This document shows positions 35,676 through 46,966 of a DNA stretch of 64,000 bases, piece after piece; within the stretch, counting starts at the first letter, position 1; every line of letters starts with the position of its first letter. Origin of the DNA: Nemertoderma westbladi. Its lineage: Eukaryota > Xenacoelomorpha > Nemertodermatida > Nemertodermatidae. Location of the stretch: NCBI GenBank assembly GCA_032718475.1, contig JAUCBJ010002271.1:43983-107982 (forward strand), written 5' to 3'. The notes beneath the pieces are model-generated. The model worked only from the letters and a program-made list of their open reading frames with translations, had not been told where the DNA came from and searched no databases. Position numbers and translations under genes: made by a program.

Positions 35676-37590
35676 TTAAGATAGCCTACAAAGTTAAAAC
35701 CGAACAACCAACAACCGAAAACATTAACAAGGTTGAGAAAGCTATGGGCGATCTTAAATTGGCCTACAGCATCAGCCAGGAAAAGTACATATAGGATAAA
35801 ATTGAAGCAATTACAACTGCTCACATACAGCAACAATCAAGACTTACCAGGCAAACTGTAAATGAGGTATCTGGTCAGAAAGGTTGTGCAAAGGGGTGCC
35901 TCAAAGCCGATAGTCCTGAAGAACGTGTTGGGAAGTGGAAAAATCACTTCAGCAAGCCACCAAACATCGAGGTCAGCCCTACAAGGAAAATATATGACAA
36001 GACACTACCTATAGGAACAGCGGACTTCACAGCTGCCGAACTCCAAAGAAGCATTAAAAGCATGTCCAATAATAAAGGAACGGAACCACACCCTGAACGC
36101 ATTACTCTGAGAATAAAGTATTCTAAGTCCAAGTTCGTCTTTCCGTTTCATAATAGCGTATATTACATAATAGCGTTTATAATAGCATTTCATAATCGTG
36201 AAATAAACACCCAATCATCTTAGAGCCAGGAAATTCTAATTTTCAGCTACCTATCGCACCTCGAGGTCAGCCCTACAATGAAAATATATGACAAGACACT
36301 ACCTATAGAAACAGGGGACTATAAACAGGGGTATATACAATAAAATGATTCTATATAGGATTAGGCCTCACATAGAGAAACTACTGCGTAAGAGCCAAAA
36401 CGGATTTCGACCAAGTAGATCAACAATAGCTCAGATACTTGCACTACGGAGACTGATTGAAGGAATTAAGTCAAAGAGTCAACCCGCAGTCATGACTTTT
36501 GTGGACTTCAAGAAGGCATTCGCCTCCATCCATAGAGGTAAAATGCTTGAAATCGTAAGAGCTTATGGAATAGCAGAAGTAATTGTTGCTGGCATTGGAT
36601 TGTTATATTGTGACACAGAAGCGCAGGTACTCTCACCAGATGGTGAAACTGAGTTTTTCTCAATACTGGCTGGCGTAGAGCAAGGTGACACATTAGCACC
36701 ATTACTATTTGTAATTGTGCTGGATTATGCAATGAGGACGGCCACAAAGGAGGAAGGTCTGGGATTCACACTTCAAGAATGCAGAAGTAGTAGATATCCG
36801 GCAACTACTGTCACAGACACCGACTTTGTGGATGACATCGCCCTACTCTCTAATACACTAGCAGATGCACGCAGCTTCTACTAAATAAAGTGGAGAGGGC
36901 TGCTAAGGAGGTTGGATTGGATATAAATGCTACCAAGACCGAATTCATCAACTTTAATGTTGATGGAAACTTGACAACCATTGATTATAATCAACTAAGG
37001 TAGGTCGACGACTTCCAGTACCTTGGATCATGGATAGAGAGTAGCAAAAAGGACATAGAAGTTAGGAAAGCAAAGGCTTGGGTAGCTCTATCAAAAATGG
37101 ATACCATCTGGAAATCAGATCTCTCCAGGCACCTGAAGACTAAGTTCTTTCGAGCCACAGTGGAAAGTGTATTTTTATACGGGGGTGAGACCTGGACACT
37201 GACTAAATCACTTGAACAACGAATTGATGGTTGCTACACAAGACTACTGAGGCCAGCCCTAAACATCAGCTGGAGTCAACACATGACAAATGCCAAGTTT
37301 TATGGTACAATACCGCCTGTATCAACCTCCCTCCATGAACGCAAATTAAGATTCAGTGGGCACTGCTGGCGAAGTAAAGACGAGGTCATACCAGATCTAC
37401 TTTTCTGGCAACCAACTCATGGAAAGCGTAGTCTTGGACGACCGGCCATAACATATATAGGTCAACTTGAAAGGGATACTGAACTTGGGAGAAACGAAAT
37501 TGCGACAACTGTGGAGAAACGGGAAGCCTGGAAGGATATCATTTTCACTGTCCGAGTTCACTCGACCTAGTAGTAGTAGTAGTAGTTTCA
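35676..37590 (+). mobile_element. LINE A, 3' part with RT domain
   Basis: Continues LINE A after piggyBac: pre-RT linker (KWKNHFSKPP, 35935), RT fingers SQNGFRPSRSTIAQIL (36390), motif A FVDFKKAFASIH (36498), GVEQGDTLAPLLF (36670), and FVDDIALLS as motif C (36825). Then thumb LGSWIES (37022), VFLYGGETWTLT (37170), LRFSGHCWR (37345) and a stop before (TAG)5 at 37568-37585. A frameshift and stops after 36880 inactivate it. It is related to family B across the C-terminal region. Confidence 0.88.
35969..36318. repeat. 58-bp direct repeat within LINE A
   Basis: GAGGTCAGCCCTACAA through ACCTATAG, plus about 13 bp, occurs at 35969-36027 and again at 36260-36318 with four mismatches. The intervening 230 bp are not LINE-like after 36110. 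This is a local rearrangement that removes part of the pre-RT region. Confidence 0.8.
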
Positions 37591-37704
37591 TATATGGAGG
37601 GATATCAATCATTGCATTGTTTTCAAAGTTGACTCTATTTCATCATAAAGATTGTAATAAATTTAAATAAGTTTACCTAATGATCAATATTTTGTTCCTT
37701 TTAG

Positions 37705-37779
37705 ACAAACTGTCTCTTGAAATTTGGCGAGGGAAGTCAGCATGTCATCGATGTAGAGTTTCTTGAATGGTGTGTTTAG
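37705..37779 (+). CDS. Gene 2 exon 3: last LDLa Cys and tail
   Basis: 75 nt after CTTTTAG, phase 0: TNC completes the module (ADE|TNC), then a 19-residue tail ending in EFLEWCV and TAG. It is five residues longer than the equivalent exon in genes 1 and 3. The final TGGTGYGTTTAG is identical in gene 1 apart from one wobble base. Confidence 0.8.
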   Translation, partial: TNCLLKFGEGSQHVIDVEFLEWCV

Positions 37780-38357
37780 TCATTTGATATGGCAAATGGA
37801 AAAACATACTTTGAGTTTCCAAGGATTGTATTTGGTGAAGGAAGTATGATAATATAGATATTGCTTGCAATGTTTATAATAATAACTATTATTATATATT
37901 ATATTAGTCCTACATTACATTTTACAACAATAATACGCTACACTCTTAAAGTAAATCTTGCTCATTTAACTATATCATATTGCCAACGAATTTGAAAAGA
38001 TAAACAATTATTTGAACTTATTGTCAAAGTACATAGATATTGTCAAAGTACATAGATATATAGTTCTAATGTAAAGATATATTTATCTTAATATATTGAC
38101 AATTTGTATCTATGCATTTCATGCAAATGTGATTTAATAATTTTTGACCATATATATTATTATCTTGCTATATCGACAACCTGTTTTTCACAAAGAAACT
38201 AGTTATCTTATATGTTAGCAAGATATCATTATTAATTAACAACAATATACCATAGTCAATTTAGCAAGACACACTGACACAATGCCATGCACCATTTGCA
38301 ATGCATCATGGGTAAAATATTATCAGTTTCAAAAGCAACTGCAGCATTCTGGCATTG

Positions 38358-38612
38358 GGGTACTAGGATCGGCATGCTGCATTGCAGCTGCATTTTTAAG
38401 AATGCTGTGCCAACAAAATTGCACCGCCACAACTCCCTATCACCCATGACATTTGCTAGATCATCCGCATCTTCAAGGCCAGTGTCCTTTAAGATGCGTC
38501 TCAAGAAAGTCATGGGCTGTCCACCATGCTTATTCACTCCATGAGGCTGCCAAAGTACAAAATTATGCACTGGCTGGTCCTCACGGCGAAAGCAATGTCC
38601 TGCGAAGGACCT
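38358..38612 (-). mobile_element. Family-B LINE 3' fragment
   Basis: Starts at the ACTAGGATCGGCATGC terminus and covers about 250 bp with a small deletion in the VDKPAQHS codons. It lies in direct tandem with the next copy, 16 bp away. Confidence 0.9.
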
Positions 38613-38627
38613 GTACCGGTAGTCTGG

Positions 38628-38882
38628 CTACTACTACTAGGATTGGCATGTTGCAATTATATATATATATATTACATATATATTAAGAATACTGTGCCGG
38701 CATGTCGACAAAATTGCGCCGCCACAACTTCATATCACCCATGACATTTGCTAGATCATCCGCATCTTCAAGACCAGTGTCCTTTAACATGCGTCTCAAG
38801 AAAATCATGGGATGTCCAGCAAGATTATGTCTTGGCCGGTCCTCATGGCGAAAGCAATGTCCTGCAAAGCTGAGGCGGCTTT
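38628..38882 (-). mobile_element. Family-B LINE 3' fragment, diverged
   Basis: Same terminus (CTACTACTAGGATTGGCATG) with a TA-repeat insertion at 38657-38683 replacing the untranslated segment and a deletion of the HGVNKHGG codons. Older than its neighbour. Confidence 0.85.
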
Positions 38883-39063
38883 TTTGAGGTGGAGGCGGTA
38901 TCTTTGTATCTTTTGGATATTTGTATTTTTGTTGTTTTATTAGCCAAAAGGCAGACAAATTCAAATATGGATATGAAAACATTCCGAAAAGGGGGAACTG
39001 TAAAATAGTTTTTGCATATCGTCAGTGTTTAAGGAGACCTTTCGGGGAATTTTAAAAAATCTG

Positions 39064-39108
39064 GACATGACCTATACTACTATAGATATATTACTATAGT
39101 AGGTCATG
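39064..39108. repeat. Short palindrome related to the 27.5-kb MITE
   Basis: CATGACCTA...CTATAG is inverted as CTATAG...TAGGTCATG around an AT-rich centre of about 8 bp. It keeps the TIR sequence of 27521-27662 but almost no body. Confidence 0.55.
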
Positions 39109-40084
39109 ATCTGGAAATATATTTGTAATCCAGACAGTGCGGTGGCTAAACAGCATAGCATGTCTTAAATAATATAAATATGGAAGTAGGGTATTTCGCC
39201 AGAAATGCATAAAGAAATGGTGCGAAATTGACTATTCATTTGTATCCACCAATAGTGTGCCTACATGTTGTGGAAATTTCTTCAAATTTATCGATTCCTT
39301 CTGAACATTTGTCTCCGACTGTTTTCAAGAGAATTATAATCAAATATAAATATATCTACACAACTCCTTCTAATGTTGCAGCGTGCTTTGCTTCATTGCT
39401 GGGAAAATAACAGTCCCGTTACACGTAGTAATAAATAAAGGAAAGATTTCTATTGACATCCTTATCAATTATTTTGTGTGGAAACTTCTAAAACTGAGTA
39501 GCTACTATTATAGTAATGTGAGATACAGAATTATTTGTAAAATCTGGTAAATCACATCATGGAAATTATATATATCGCCTAATTCACGAAGCAAGAAGTA
39601 TCACAACTCACACAAAAAACGCGAGTCAACCTATATACAGTATTGTGTACTGTATGTAGGAAAATTTAGCCGTAATTGGATTATAATAATACCGGGTGCA
39701 AATTGACCACAAGTTAATAAAATGTGATCTTCTGCGCCGATTGGTTGCATGTGAAGTAAAGTTTTGTTTATTGTTTTGGTTAGAAAACACCGCCAATATA
39801 ATCTGCTCCGTCTCCTTTTAAAATTAATTAATTCCTTATTAAACCCACAAACATGATGTAGTTGGAGTTTGTGAACATTTTGCGCCATAAGCTATCGGAG
39901 CGAGCCTATAAGTATAATGCCCCGTTTGTGCCTTCCACTGCAATACAAATCAGCTGTACCGGCATTCATGTCACTTATTTATCGGCCACTAGCAAACAAA
40001 GCAAGCAAATAATAAGCATATAATTACCCAGAACTATAAAACCTACATTCTGGTTGATCCATCCTATACGTGTAATCTATAACT

Positions 40085-40350
40085 GGCATGCTGCATTGAG
40101 AATGCTATGCCGACTTATCAGCAAAATAGTTCCTCCAAAACAACTTTCCCCCATAATGTTTCATTCCTAATGACACAATGGTTTAGGATATCAGGAAGGA
40201 TAGGTACTGTGGAACACGGTGGTTCATACTTACACCAGCTAAACCACTAGGATGCATCACCCGCGTCCCGCAGGAATGTCAATGGCTGAACCCAAGTGTC
40301 CTCTCCCCAGAACAATACCTGCATCAGAATGCATAGAACAAGATCATGAT
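40085..40350 (-). mobile_element. Very old family-B LINE 3' relic
   Basis: Begins with GGCATGCTGCATTGAGAATG and GCCGACTTATCAGCAAAAT, the recognisable family-B terminus, then diverges. No open frame. Confidence 0.5.
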
Positions 40351-40587
40351 CATGACTTTGATCAGCTACGATGGCAGTAGTGGCTGAGATCTGTCATCCA
40401 TAGTGCCTGTAGGGTGGTATTGGCATTTAACAATTTTCGGTGACTACTAAGAATGTGCAATGTCTCGTTAAAGAACATGAACCCTGCGCAGCATCCTGGT
40501 ATATGTACTAAGAAGGGATATGTTGTATAAGACCATATAAGAATACAGGCTCTTCTACTGCTGCCAGGGATAAATTTATTTCGGGCA

Positions 40588-40700
40588 ATTCGGTCGTGGA
40601 CAATTCGGCCCCGGAACACTCGGTCCCAAAACACGAATTGTCCTCGGACCGAATTTTCCGGGACCGAATTGTTCGGGGTCGAATTGTCCGGTTCCTGATA
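40588..40700. repeat. Degenerate 15-bp inverted minisatellite
   Basis: Left units GGACAATTCGG and right units GGGACCGAATTGTCC are arranged head to head around the spacer CGGTCCCAAAACAC. The right edge CCGGTTCCTGATAG is also found, inverted, at 12207-12220. Confidence 0.75.
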
Positions 40701-41149
40701 GAAACATAATTCGGACCAAAAACAAAATAATAGGAAAATTGAATTACAAATATTTATCTACCTATTTATCTTATATTCACATGTAAAAATAAATTCAAGA
40801 ATAAATCTACAATACATTGAATTTATTAAATTGCCTTGACTTTTATCAATAAACGTACAGTAAGGTTTGCAGTTGGGCAGGCACAGGCTATTCTCTAGTC
40901 TCTATTCTCTAGCTATTCTCAAATTCCATTATATAGGAAATGTCCTTCAAATATTTCACATATTGTCATCTGAGTTGTAGCTCTCAACAGCTTTAAGAAT
41001 ACGAGCATATTGGTTTATGTAGGTAGTTCGCCTTTTTGGTGAAGAACCTCCCAACGAACAATATCTCTTCTCCATCCGTGGTAGTCTCCTCCTGCTTTAG
41101 TTCTTCTACAAATTTCCATTTTGTCGGGTGGGCTACTTGTATGAACTGG

Positions 41150-41262
41150 AAATTCGGTCCCATGAATATGTATGATTTGGGACCGAATTGTCCTAGTCAG
41201 TATCCGAACAAATCGGTCCCAGACAATTTGGTCCCGGACAATTCGGTTCCAAAACACTAAAT
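41150..41262. repeat. Degenerate 15-bp minisatellite array
   Basis: Units of GGACCGAATTGTCC and its reverse complement with the AAAACACTAAAT edge that also occurs at 63168-63180. The arrays at 40588 and 41150 enclose 450 bp of non-repetitive AT-rich DNA and could be the two ends of one fold-back element. Confidence 0.7.
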
Positions 41263-41394
41263 TAATGCGACTGATTTGTCACATTAATTGTCCTGCTTCC
41301 CCACCGGGTAATGAAATAATCCTAAGTAGCCACAATGATATAAATTCCGATATTTCCTCAACTAGTGACCTGGCCTAGCAGCTCTCCTGCTGTC

Positions 41395-41517
41395 CTGACT
41401 TTTGTGGACTTCAAGAAAGCATTCGACTCCATCCATTGAGGTACAATGCTGGAAATCCTTAGAGCTTATGGAATACCAGAAGTAATTGTCGCTGGCATTG
41501 CATTGTTATATTGTGAC
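41395..41517 (+). mobile_element. Family-A LINE fragment (RT motif A)
   Basis: Encodes VLTFVDFKKAFDSIH, a stop, then LEILRAYGIPEVIVAGIA, nearly the same as 36490-36610. Similarity stops at 41517, exactly where a GC-rich 65-bp block with a 10-bp perfect stem (GCGAGTTGGG/CCCAACTCGC) begins. Confidence 0.85.
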
Positions 41518-42057
41518 ATGCGAGTTGGGACTCCTCCCCAGCGCCCCAACTCGCGGGGGTCGCCTCCCCGGCACCCCAACGTCCAGGCACTCACGAAGCA
41601 GTCCCAAATGTAAATAAAACATTGGCACTGTCTTGTAAAGGATGCAATAAAATTTACAGATATAATAACAGCCTGAACAAGATTCCAGTTTATAGCCACA
41701 GGGGATATCTGTTTGAAAATACTGCAGAAACAATGATTATGACAGATATACACCTGTTTGCTAACTAACTTTGTTCAACTATCATGTTTCCAAAACGTAA
41801 TTAACTTCCCTCTAAGAATATGATTTTAATTAAATACATTCAACAACTATTATAGAGTAGTCAATTCTACAGTTAGCAGTACACAATAACTAAAATGGAA
41901 TTCAGTTGACCAGCTATTCACATTAAGCTACTGTAATAAGCTATTCACATTAAGCTACTGTAATAGATATTTCTATAGATATCATTCAATTCAGTGAGTG
42001 CTGTGAAAATTTCATCGAAATCGTTAGAGTAGTAGTTTTGGCTGGAGATTAGTCACT

Positions 42058-42087
42058 CAGTCAGCCAGCCAGCCAGCCAGCCAGCCA
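42058..42087. repeat. (CAGC)n microsatellite
   Basis: Six to seven CAGC units. Confidence 0.85.
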
Positions 42088-42245
42088 CGAGCTATTCTTA
42101 CAGAAAGTATCCTGACGGTCCCTGATAAATTAAAATTATCTAACTTATATTACATATTTTTATTAATAATAATAATATCCTCATCGTTTTTTTGCTTTCA
42201 ATTTATTTATCTTATTTATAATAATTCTAAATAACAAATAAGAAA

Positions 42246-42497
42246 ATGAATGCCATTATTGTTTCATCGCTTTTCCTTGCCGCCGTATGTCTCGCAGAGG
42301 CTAACCACCATGGGGATTCTCGTTTAAACAACGGAGCCTGCCGAGAAGCCTGCTCGTCTTTCGACGCTATGGTCGGATTCTGCGGTTTAATTCCGCAGGA
42401 GGCGCTCCAACAAGCCTGCACCGTTATCGCATCAGGGATCACTGGGATCCTTGGCACACCTCTTTGTCAAGGGTGGTGTGATTTGTTCTTTCCATAA
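42246..42497 (+). CDS. Small secreted cysteine-rich protein (83 aa), unrecognised family
   Basis: Complete single-exon ORF with ATG 42246 in an A-rich context and TAA at 42495. Residues 1-19 are a textbook signal peptide ending in AEA. The mature 64 residues carry six Cys at 32, 36, 46, 58, 74 and 78, spaced C-x3-C-x9-C-x11-C-x15-C-x3-C, with a central hydrophobic stretch (VIASGITGILG) and an end reading CQGWCDLFFP. Its codons are markedly GC-richer than the AT-rich flanks, which argues for real coding. An ATTAAA lies near 42587. It sits between LDLa genes 2 and 3 on the same strand but shares no LDLa motif. The size and Cys spacing fit an extracellular peptide (defence, venom-like or signalling), which is inference only. 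A 5' non-coding exon is possible. Confidence 0.75.
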   Translation: MNAIIVSSLFLAAVCLAEANHHGDSRLNNGACREACSSFDAMVGFCGLIPQEALQQACTVIASGITGILGTPLCQGWCDLFFP

Positions 42498-42503
42498 AAA
42501 CTA

Positions 42504-42593
42504 TATCAATAACTCGATGTGGGTGGATGGTTAAATTTATTGTAGTATACCGGTATCAATAACTCTATGTGGGTTGATGGTTGAATTTATTAA
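42504..42593. repeat. Imperfect tandem duplication 3' of the secreted-protein gene
   Basis: ATCAATAACTCGATGTGGGT...TTTATT repeats after about 48 bp with a few changes. Probably within the 3' UTR. Confidence 0.7.
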
Positions 42594-43318
42594 AGTAAAA
42601 TTGTAGAATTATTATTAGTTTAAACTCTATAAATTGGTAAAAATTTGATGTTTAAAAAAGATATTAAAGTCGTAAAGTAGTGCATGTAAGGACGTAAAAT
42701 ATTTTGTTTCAAATATTATAAACCCTGTTTAAAATGGTAAAGAAATGTTGATGTTTTACAAAAGTTATGTGTACAAAACAACTTCTATCAGGCCGCATAA
42801 AGTACTATATCGATGTGCTCCATTAACAGCGTATTACCGACAGTCCCCTAACCAATGACTCACCTTACTGGATGCCGGATTCTCTAGTCCTAAGTTCGTA
42901 CAGGTTGATCTGCCCTGAGGTGGCTTTGACCACGAGGTTTTGATTCGGTTTTGCTGCAAGGTGATGCTTGGATTTACCATTGTGCCATTCAGTGTAACAT
43001 TTGTAATATGGACAGTATTTCTAAGAAAATGGCCACGCAGTAACTCGCTTGTGCGCCATATGGGACGTCCAAGTGGTCCCATAAAATATAACTTTGTAAA
43101 TTTTCCAGGGCACAGTTTAGCAATTGGTACCAGGTGAGGTTGAAAGTCTGTCGCTCTGACCAATCCGATTGCAACACATAAACTAGGTGTTATAATTATT
43201 ATCCGTTATTATTCGTTATTGAGTATGTACCAATGGAAAAGTGGTTGTGTAAGGATTCCAAATCTGTAAAAACATTTGAAATTGGTTGGGAAATTCGAAA
43301 ATTTGTTTGGCTTCCACT

Positions 43319-43494
43319 CCCGACTATTTATTATATTTAATAAATACACCATATTCTAGAGCACCTTGTTTATGTATAGCTACAGTACGTACTAGTATTA
43401 TTATATAAGTAGTGCATTGTTGCCCAGCTACTCACGAGATAAACAATGTTCCAGAATATGGTGTATTTATTAAATATAATAAAATAGCCTCGGG
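43319..43494. mobile_element. MITE with long (about 40-bp) inverted ends
   Basis: CCCGACTATTT plus TATTTAATAAATACACCATA at the left is inverted at 43451-43494 with very few mismatches around a 95-bp centre. No ORF; no clear TSD. Confidence 0.65.
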
Positions 43495-43854
43495 CGTGCA
43501 AAACGATTAAATTCAGATTATGTGCATAGTTGGAATCATAACATGGCCAGCAAAAGTAGCAACAAATCACTATAACCTTGAAGAATAACTGGTGTAACTG
43601 GTGCAATATCAACGGAAATATTTTTTTCAAATGCTTGTGGCTAATGGATGAAAACAAAAATGAAAATTATGCCTCAACTAGTAAGAAGTAGGATAGAGGT
43701 GAAACTATTTATGTTTTAAATTTCATGCAATCTCGTTCTAAGATTTGTAAAAAAATTTGAGGGTAGATGTCACTGAATTACGACAGTTCTCCAGGACATG
43801 GTATAGTTAGGTAATAATTGATATATTATAAGTAAGTACAATAATAAGTAATAA

Positions 43855-43958
43855 TATTTAACCCTATTAGTACAGGGCTATAAAATGTTGTACAAATACC
43901 GGGGGGGGGGGGGGGGGAGGGTGGTCATATTGACCCCCCCCCCCCCCCTCTAAAATCT
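43855..43958. repeat. Repeat with G17 and C15 tracts
   Basis: G17 at 43901-43917 and C15 at 43934-43948 are separated by 16 bp, so they can pair. The left edge TTTAACCCTATT...GGG...AAATGTTGTACAA resembles the reverse complement of 46440-46490. Confidence 0.75.
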
Positions 43959-45098
43959 ACAAATTTTTACGAAAACGTCTGATTTTTTTATTGTACGTAT
44001 GTATCGCTAGTCTGGATCCGAACAAAAAAAATTTCGTAAAAATATACTGGGGTGGTTATATTGCAGCACCAAATTTACAAGTAGTGCAGAATTTTCCCAA
44101 AATTTGAAAGTTACATTTTTCGGCTAATTGTTTTTCAATACAGGTTTTCTGGGGCGCAAAATACCAAAAAACCGATGTAAATCAAAAATAGAGATGTTAC
44201 AATTCATATTTAATGAAATGTAATTTTCAAAAAACGTCTCAAAAAAAGTGCCAAAAGTAGGGTTAAAAAATGGGGCTATAACTCGAAAACTACCCAATAT
44301 TTTTGAAAACGCTTTTCACTACTAGGAAGACAATAGATTTTTAGGAAAAGTGCTTGTGAATATGTAGAATAACAATTATATTATTTTAATGTTGGTTTAC
44401 CGGTCAAATATACTGTAGACACTACAATTAATTTCATTAATAATAAGTCTCTACCCTGTGTAGATAATTTCCAATTCGTGCAATATTCACTATAGGAACA
44501 ATAATAATATATTAAAAAAATAAAGGTTCAGTTTAGACATGCAATATATTGGCAAATACTGGAACAATAACTACTATCTATAACCAATGGAGCTATTGCA
44601 CTTACAGTTTGAATAACGTAATACCAATAACACAATAATATTAAGCACTAATAAAAGTAATATAGAGAGAGTTTCATGAAGAGAGAGGTGACAGGAAGTT
44701 CCATATCAAACTACAACATTATATACGACTCGATATTGGCAATAATGGTCACTAAACATCTGACTAATCTTACTATTAACACCTTCACCTGGTATACACC
44801 CAAAATGTTATCTATCTCTCAGCCGTGAATAGTTCTTGGCAAAACTCCCCAATCTAATAATAGTTCGCCTACCTTACTCATAACTAACCAATGACAAACG
44901 TATTATTTAAGAGTTCCCAATTTTTAACATTTCCCTATTTTTAAATCTACTGATATAATTTAATCCATTTTCTATCGTTATATAAAATATTTAGCCTGTT
45001 AAAAGGAAATTGAATTTAGGAATATCGGCGAACTTTAGAAGAGTTACCAAAGATATTTAGGGTTGATTTGTTTCTAGGCTGATGTGTGTTTGGCCTAT

Positions 45099-45660
45099 GT
45101 GGCACTGAAGGGACATTTCGACAATTTTTTCTTTATTTTGCGTAAAACGAATATTAATACCAAAAAAGGTCATAAACTTCGTGAACATTAAGGCCAGTTG
45201 GATTGGATGAATTGGGTAGACTCACTGATGTTGGATGTGTACATTCAATTTATTTCTGCATGCATAGAGGCCGATCTTACTTGATTGCATGTATCTATCT
45301 AGTCCAAATAGTACCATGGTAACAACATGCCACCCGTTTGAATTTCCCTCTACTAAATTCACCTAATCCAAATTTTTGGACTTAAACTTCAACTTCGTAT
45401 TACGAAGATTAAAACCCTTTTTTGGTATATAAGTTCGTACTAGGAATTTTAAGACATTTTTTATGTGGTCTTACAGTTCGTAATACTAAGTTTAAGTAGA
45501 TAATTAATTATTATTACAATGAAACATTGTAATAACAATAAACTATCTACATAATTTCCAACTGTCTCCGACACTTGAAAACTAAGTTTTAGACTTTTTT
45601 GGTCTTAATATTTGTTTTACGCAAAATATAAATGGTGGCCCTCCTTCCCTTCAGTGCCAC
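45099..45660. mobile_element. 562-bp non-autonomous DNA transposon with about 85-bp TIRs
   Basis: GTGGCACTGAAGGGA opens the element and is perfectly inverted at 45646-45660. After a divergent 20-bp patch, the arms share ATTTTGCGTAAAACnAATATT and ACCAAAAAAG. The centre holds a second hairpin (ATTACAATG/CATTGTAAT, 45515-45535, inside a longer TAGATA...TATCTA pair). No ORF, so it relies on an unknown transposase. The superfamily cannot be assigned because the TSD is unclear. Confidence 0.75.
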
Positions 45661-46348
45661 CATATGATACCAAAATAAATAGAGCAGGCCAATAATGTAG
45701 GGCCTACAGTACGTTTCTACTACATTATAAATTCCCATCATTATTTATTTGCTTTTCATTAGTTTAATAGATTTCTGATGCCACGATTCATCTGTCTCTA
45801 TAACTCGTTATACTGTATTTTCAATTTATTTCGCTTGCTTTCTCTCCTCTCTGATAATTATTAAATGTGATTGCTTGTTATTTTTATTGATTTCCTTATT
45901 GATATTTATTCCCAACTCATGAATTTAGCCTTTATATAAATATGAACGAAAACAATTTCGAATAATATAATATGAGATTTACGGCTTTCATAATTATTTA
46001 ATTTAGTATTTTCCAATTCATATAGTATTAGTGTACTTGTACTTGGTGTGTAAAGTAGTATTTTACAATTCGATGATCCGAGTAGATGTTTCACAAACAA
46101 AAAAAGTAGTGGTTGAGAGTATCAATATCGAAGTGTTGAATATTTCGAAGTGTTGACAATAAACACCTTCGAATTGATTTGAGTTATTGTACAAGTTAAT
46201 AATTGCCTTACAAAACTGTTTGATGTTTATCAACCAGGTAATAAACTGTGAGAAATATTAAAGGATGATATGTAAGCTGAGTAGAAAGGATAGCTCGAGT
46301 TGAACTCTTATATTACAACATTAAGCTGTGGAATCAGTAAAATTCGTT

Positions 46349-46490
46349 AGGGTAGTTTATCCCTATTTGGCCCAGGGCGGGGGGTCATTTTAGATATTTT
46401 TTGTGTCAATGCGCAACCCATCCCCCCCCCCCCCCCCCCCCCCCGGGGCCAATCATGTTGTAAAATATCCCAGGTCAGATAGGGTTAAAG
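46349..46490. repeat. Small inverted repeat element with a C23 tract
   Basis: TTTATCCCTATTTGGCCCAGGG at the left is imperfectly inverted at 46467-46490; C23 lies at 46422-46444. Related to the G-tract repeats at 22307 and 43855. Confidence 0.6.
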
Positions 46491-46966
46491 CAAAATATTG
46501 ACGGAAGTGGAAGTTATAAGCATGGTACTTCAAGGAGAGATTGCCTCCAGCCAATGTGTACACGTTATCTGAACCCTGAGTGATGATACTGCTACATTCT
46601 GGCGAAAACGACAGGCAACAGTTATACGGTACGTGTTGTTGTGTGGTTAGTAACCAAGTAGAGTCCCTATCTCATTCTGAATATCATTTCTCAAACTGGG
46701 CAGGGGCATTGCAGCCATCCCTGCTACCGGACCCCTGCACTCCAGGGGGGCGCAGCCGCTTTTATGATAACGTAGTTTTTCGAAAATAGTAAAAGAATAT
46801 GATAAATTTTAAAATTGAAGATTATTTATTTCGACCAATAAGTTTTTCCCTTTTTTGTAGCATCTTAAAGAAGGGTTGGTTAATTATAACCACCCCAATA
46901 GTTTCGTTGTGTTCTTTACACACTCAACCTTTAGCTTCAAACGTTGAAAAAATGTAAAAGGTGTCT

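Larger units (their letters stand above)
28591..37704 (+). other. Gene 2 intron 2
   Basis: 9.1-kb phase-0 intron, GTTAGT to CTTTTAG. 28690-29210 is a GTTAGTT-rich stretch, possibly a decayed fold-back element. 29210-30460 has no gene except a 54-nt hairpin at 29723. The rest is LINE G and the nested LINE A / piggyBac / LINE B block. Confidence 0.7.
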
